Below are positions 15,033 to 17,918 of a DNA stretch of 17,918 bases, piece by piece; the first letter of the stretch is position 1; every line of letters starts with the position of its first letter. The stretch comes from DATEMK01 sp035275625 (GTDB taxonomy: Bacteria; Bacteroidota; Bacteroidia; AKYH767-A; OLB10). The notes beneath the pieces were generated by a model. That model did no database searches. It saw nothing but the letters and a program-made list of their open reading frames with translations, and was not told where the DNA came from. A program made the position numbers and the translations under genes. The stretch is taken from contig DATEMK010000605.1 in NCBI GenBank assembly GCA_035275625.1, positions 1-17,918 on the forward strand, in the 5' to 3' direction.

Positions 15033-17918
15033 CTATTTTATTAAGATAAGCTTTCCGTTGATAATATTATCACCGCTGATGATCCTGTAAATGTAAATAC
15101 CTTCACCGAGATTTTTAGCATTGAACTCAGCTTTATAAACAGTTCCGGCTTCAACATCTCCTTCAAAGATATCAGCCACTTTATCCCCGGCAAGCGAATA
15201 AACTGCCACCGTTGCACGGGACGCTTTATCAGAGCTGATAAATTCAATAGTTGCTGTTGAATTAAACGGATTGGGATAAGCATTTACCTGGATAGAAGTT
15301 TCTGCCTGCGATTGCTCCAATTGATCCTGTATCCTGACTCCTGCTGACGAAGTTCCGAAACCTGCAAGGATGCGGCATCCGGCAAAACCGGTGTTTATTG
15401 ATTTGCAAGCGGAATCAATTTCTGCAATAGTCGGATTGCTTCCCGAAGGAATGTAAGTTGCACCCAAGGCCTGGTTAGCAAACAGGAGTAAATTACCAAT
15501 TGTATTGTTTGCCCCAAGATAATTTAATACACTCTGCGGAATTGCAAAAACAAGCTTAGTGCCGTTATTAGCTTTGCCTCCTGTGCAGCTATTTGCTTTA
15601 TAAGTGGTCATATACGGACCTGCCATTACAAGATTGCTTAAAGAAGGATCGAGACGAACATTAAGACCAAGTGCAATAGCTTCACCAAGCAGGGCGTGTT
15701 TAAACTGTCCGGTGGTGAGATAAGCAGCGCCTGTGGCGGTGTTGCACGTTACATTCCCAACAGGCAGCGCAGTTGCAATTGTCTTGGAAGGCATTTTATC
15801 TATGAGACAAGCTACTTCAGATGAAAGAATAGAAACCGTTCTTGCCGCATCACCGCTTACCAGCGTATTAGGAAGCAGGTTGGTAATTAATTGCGTTTTT
15901 GTGAGTCCGTCACAGGAAACGCCATTGGGAGACCCATAGAAAGCCTGGTCATAACTGCAATGTTCTTCACAGCTTGAACAAATAATCATGCTCGCTGTCT
16001 CCTTGCAGCCGGTAGACGGAATGGTCGCAGTTAAGACGAACTCACCGCACACTCCTGGATTTCCTGCTTTATAAGAAATGGAAGAAGTTGTTTCCCCGCT
16101 GTTGATTACCCATGAATTATCAGAAGAAGATACCGTCCATGAATATGTATTGCCTGCAGCTGTATTTCCGGTAAGAATATTTCCGGTCAAACCGCAAACA
16201 GGTAATGTGGCAGGTGCATTTATAGATACATCCGGAAGCGGATTTTCAATTACCTGCTGTGAGGCAGTGCCCACACAACCGTTAGCATCAGTAACTGTTA
16301 CCGTATACAAATGGGTCTTATCATTTGCCGGAACACATTGTGATGTTTCCCCGGTATCCCATATATAAGTTACACCTGCTGATGCACAGAGCATCATGTT
16401 CGGATCAAAATCACAATAAGTGGTCGGGCCGGTTGCTGTAATGGTTACATTGTTTGTATTTACTATAAGCGTTTTACTGCTGCTCTTTGTGCAGCCATTA
16501 CTGTTAGTGGTGGTGACCGTATAAGCTCCCGCTGCATTGACTGTAATGCATTGTGTGGTTGCACCGGTACTCCATAAGTAACCAGCTAATCCTGCAGGTG
16601 CGCACCATTGTGTCGAATTGCCTGCACAGACTGCACCGTTGCCGGTGATTGTTGCCGATGGAAGCGGGTTTACAGTCAACGTCTGGCTGCAACTGCTTGT
16701 ACAGCCGCTGCTGGTTGTGACGGTAATAGTATAGGTTCCTGCAGCACTAACATTGATACATTTTGTGGTGGCGCCAGTGCTCCATAAATAAGAACTAAAC
16801 GTGGTGGCAGAACACCATTGCGTTGATTTGCCTGAGCAAACTGAACTGTTTCCGGAAATTGAACAGGTTGGAACCGAGTTAACGGTAAGTGTTTTGCTGC
16901 AGCTGCTGGTACATCCTCCTGTGTTAGTGGTAGTAACAGTATAAGTTCCTGCTGCGCTGACTGTAACGCACTGCGTGGTTGCTCCTGTGCTCCATAAGTA
17001 AGCTGCGAGTCCTGAAGGTGCACACCATTGGGTAGAATTTCCATTACAAATTGAACCGTTGCCGGAAATATTGCAACCGGGAACATTCTTAATAGTTAGC
17101 GTCTTGCTTGAACTGCTTGTACAGCCACCTGTATTAGTAGTCGTTACAGTATATGTTCCTGCAGAACTGACCGTAACACACTGTGTTGTTGCACCCGTGC
17201 TCCATAAGTAAGCTGCAAGACCTGCGGGCGCACACCATTGTGTGGAATTACCCGGGCAGACCGATGCGTTTCCGGTGATGGCGCTGCTCGGTACAGATTT
17301 TATAGTCAAAGATTTAGAGCCGCTTTTTGTGCAGCCGAAAGAATTTGTTGTGGTAACAGTATAGGTTCCTGCTGAGCTGACAGTAACGCATTGTGTAGTA
17401 GCCCCGGTGCTCCATAAGTATCCGGCAAGTCCGGCAGGTGCACACCATTGTGTTGAACTGCCCGGGCAAACGGATGCGTTTCCGGTAATAGCAGCTGAGG
17501 GAAGATTTCTGACAGTAAGCGTTTTATTGCAATTGCTGATGCAGCCATTCTCATTTGTTGTGGTAACCGAATAAGTTCCGCCTGTGCTCAGAGTCACACA
17601 TTGTGTTGTGGCTCCTGTGCTCCAAAGGTAGCTTACCTGTCCTGCTGCTGCACACCATTGTGTGGAACTTCCGGAGCAAACATTCGCGCTGCCTGTAATA
17701 GAACAAGTTGAAACCTGGTTTACAGTTAATGACTTGCTCGAACTGCTCGAACAGCCATTCTGATCAGAAACAGTAACCGTATAAGTTCCTGCTGAAGCAA
17801 TTGTTACACATTGTGTAGTTGCACCTGTGCTCCACAGGTAACCTGAAAGTCCTGAAGGTGCACACCATTGTGTGGAGCCTCCTGAACAAATGGAACTGCT
17901 GCCTGTAATGGTGGAAGA
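15033..17918 (-). CDS. Secreted Cys-rich repeat protein with T9SS type A sorting domain, N-terminus beyond window
   Basis: The frame is open without a stop from the right edge to 15033, giving 961 visible residues; the GTG at 17597 is internal. The first 490 or so visible residues are seven 70-aa repeats. Each has V-C, S-T-Q-W-C, Y-L-W-S-T-G-A-T-T-Q-C-V-T, A-G-T-Y-T-V-T-T-T and G-C-T motifs, suggesting disulfide-stabilised Ig/PKD-like beta sandwiches. A diverged eighth unit follows (Y-I-W-D-T-G-E-T-S-Q-C), then another Ig-like part. Next is a Cys-containing region of about 250 residues that begins C-S-Y-D-Q-A-F-Y-G and that I cannot name. The last 75 or so residues, from V-N-A-Y-P-N-P-F-N to G-K-L-I-L-I-K, are a typical T9SS type A sorting domain, so the protein is exported across the outer membrane and probably surface-attached. 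The role may be adhesive. It ends in a strong terminator. Confidence 0.85.
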   Translation of the reverse strand, partial: SSTITGSSSICSGGSTQWCAPSGLSGYLWSTGATTQCVTIASAGTYTVTVSDQNGCSSSSSKSLTVNQVSTCSITGSANVCSGSSTQWCAAAGQVSYLWSTGATTQCVTLSTGGTYSVTTTNENGCISNCNKTLTVRNLPSAAITGNASVCPGSSTQWCAPAGLAGYLWSTGATTQCVTVSSAGTYTVTTTNSFGCTKSGSKSLTIKSVPSSAITGNASVCPGNSTQWCAPAGLAAYLWSTGATTQCVTVSSAGTYTVTTTNTGGCTSSSSKTLTIKNVPGCNISGNGSICNGNSTQWCAPSGLAAYLWSTGATTQCVTVSAAGTYTVTTTNTGGCTSSCSKTLTVNSVPTCSISGNSSVCSGKSTQWCSATTFSSYLWSTGATTKCINVSAAGTYTITVTTSSGCTSSCSQTLTVNPLPSATITGNGAVCAGNSTQWCAPAGLAGYLWSTGATTQCITVNAAGAYTVTTTNSNGCTKSSSKTLIVNTNNVTITATGPTTYCDFDPNMMLCASAGVTYIWDTGETSQCVPANDKTHLYTVTVTDANGCVGTASQQVIENPLPDVSINAPATLPVCGLTGNILTGNTAAGNTYSWTVSSSDNSWVINSGETTSSISYKAGNPGVCGEFVLTATIPSTGCKETASMIICSSCEEHCSYDQAFYGSPNGVSCDGLTKTQLITNLLPNTLVSGDAARTVSILSSEVACLIDKMPSKTIATALPVGNVTCNTATGAAYLTTGQFKHALLGEAIALGLNVRLDPSLSNLVMAGPYMTTYKANSCTGGKANNGTKLVFAIPQSVLNYLGANNTIGNLLLFANQALGATYIPSGSNPTIAEIDSACKSINTGFAGCRILAGFGTSSAGVRIQDQLEQSQAETSIQVNAYPNPFNSTATIEFISSDKASRATVAVYSLAGDKVADIFEGDVEAGTVYKAEFNAKNLGEGIYIYRIISGDNIINGKLILIK
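16455..17918 (-). repeat. Tandem coding repeats, exact 210-bp period, at least seven copies
   Basis: The codons for the W-S-T-G-A core recur at 16561, 16771, 16981, 17191, 17401, 17611 and 17821, exactly 210 bp apart with no indels. Within this ten-base core, differences between copies are mostly at third codon positions (for example gcaccggtac, gcgccagtgc, gctcctgtgc). The array continues past the window edge, so total copy number is unknown. A diverged copy at about 16351 is offset by 3 bp. Confidence 0.9.

Noticed and set aside
16676..17086. Overlapping open frames in the repeat region on the minus strand
   Set aside because: They are frame shadows created by the 210-bp repeats; codon pattern and motif conservation support only the T9SS frame.

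Overview
The window reads as chromosomal DNA of a Bacteroidota (Bacteroidetes) bacterium, probably of the Chitinophagales/Sphingobacteriales type. The evidence is a secreted protein with a type IX secretion (T9SS) C-terminal sorting domain, a Porin_10-like outer-membrane barrel, a TAnnTTTG-type promoter, AT-rich spacers with little Shine-Dalgarno signal, and many short C-rich/G-rich palindromic repeats of a kind I associate with this phylum. There are no RNA genes, IS elements or CRISPR arrays.

Layout: a 5'-truncated DUF1015 gene (+) converges on a porin-like gene (-). Next is an XRE/S24 LexA-like repressor (-), divergent from a block of plus-strand genes: a PA0069-type radical SAM protein, a Y-family DNA polymerase (DinB) fused to a 2H phosphoesterase/2'-5' RNA ligase-like domain, a short DNA polymerase III alpha paralogue, and a lipoprotein-like M3 peptidase. 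The right side is on the minus strand: a TMTC-like membrane protein with TPR repeats, and a large cysteine-rich T9SS-exported repeat protein that runs off the right edge.

The centre of interest is about 3.3-10.5 kb. The repressor has an XRE helix-turn-helix, a candidate Ala-Gly cleavage site and a Ser/Lys dyad. Its own promoter carries a perfect 7-3-7 palindrome, which fits autorepression. Next to it are a translesion polymerase with intact catalytic acidic residues and a PolIII-alpha with intact polymerase aspartates but an eroded PHP domain. I infer a damage-inducible mutagenesis module analogous in logic to lexA-imuA-imuB-dnaE2, but without an imuA-like gene in view and with an S24 repressor and a radical SAM enzyme. 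The most unusual item is the DinB-2H fusion.

A second theme is dispersed palindromic repeats. Copies lie between genes and, in frame, inside the porin (three) and the PolIII-alpha gene (two). One of the polymerase copies lies between the catalytic aspartates.
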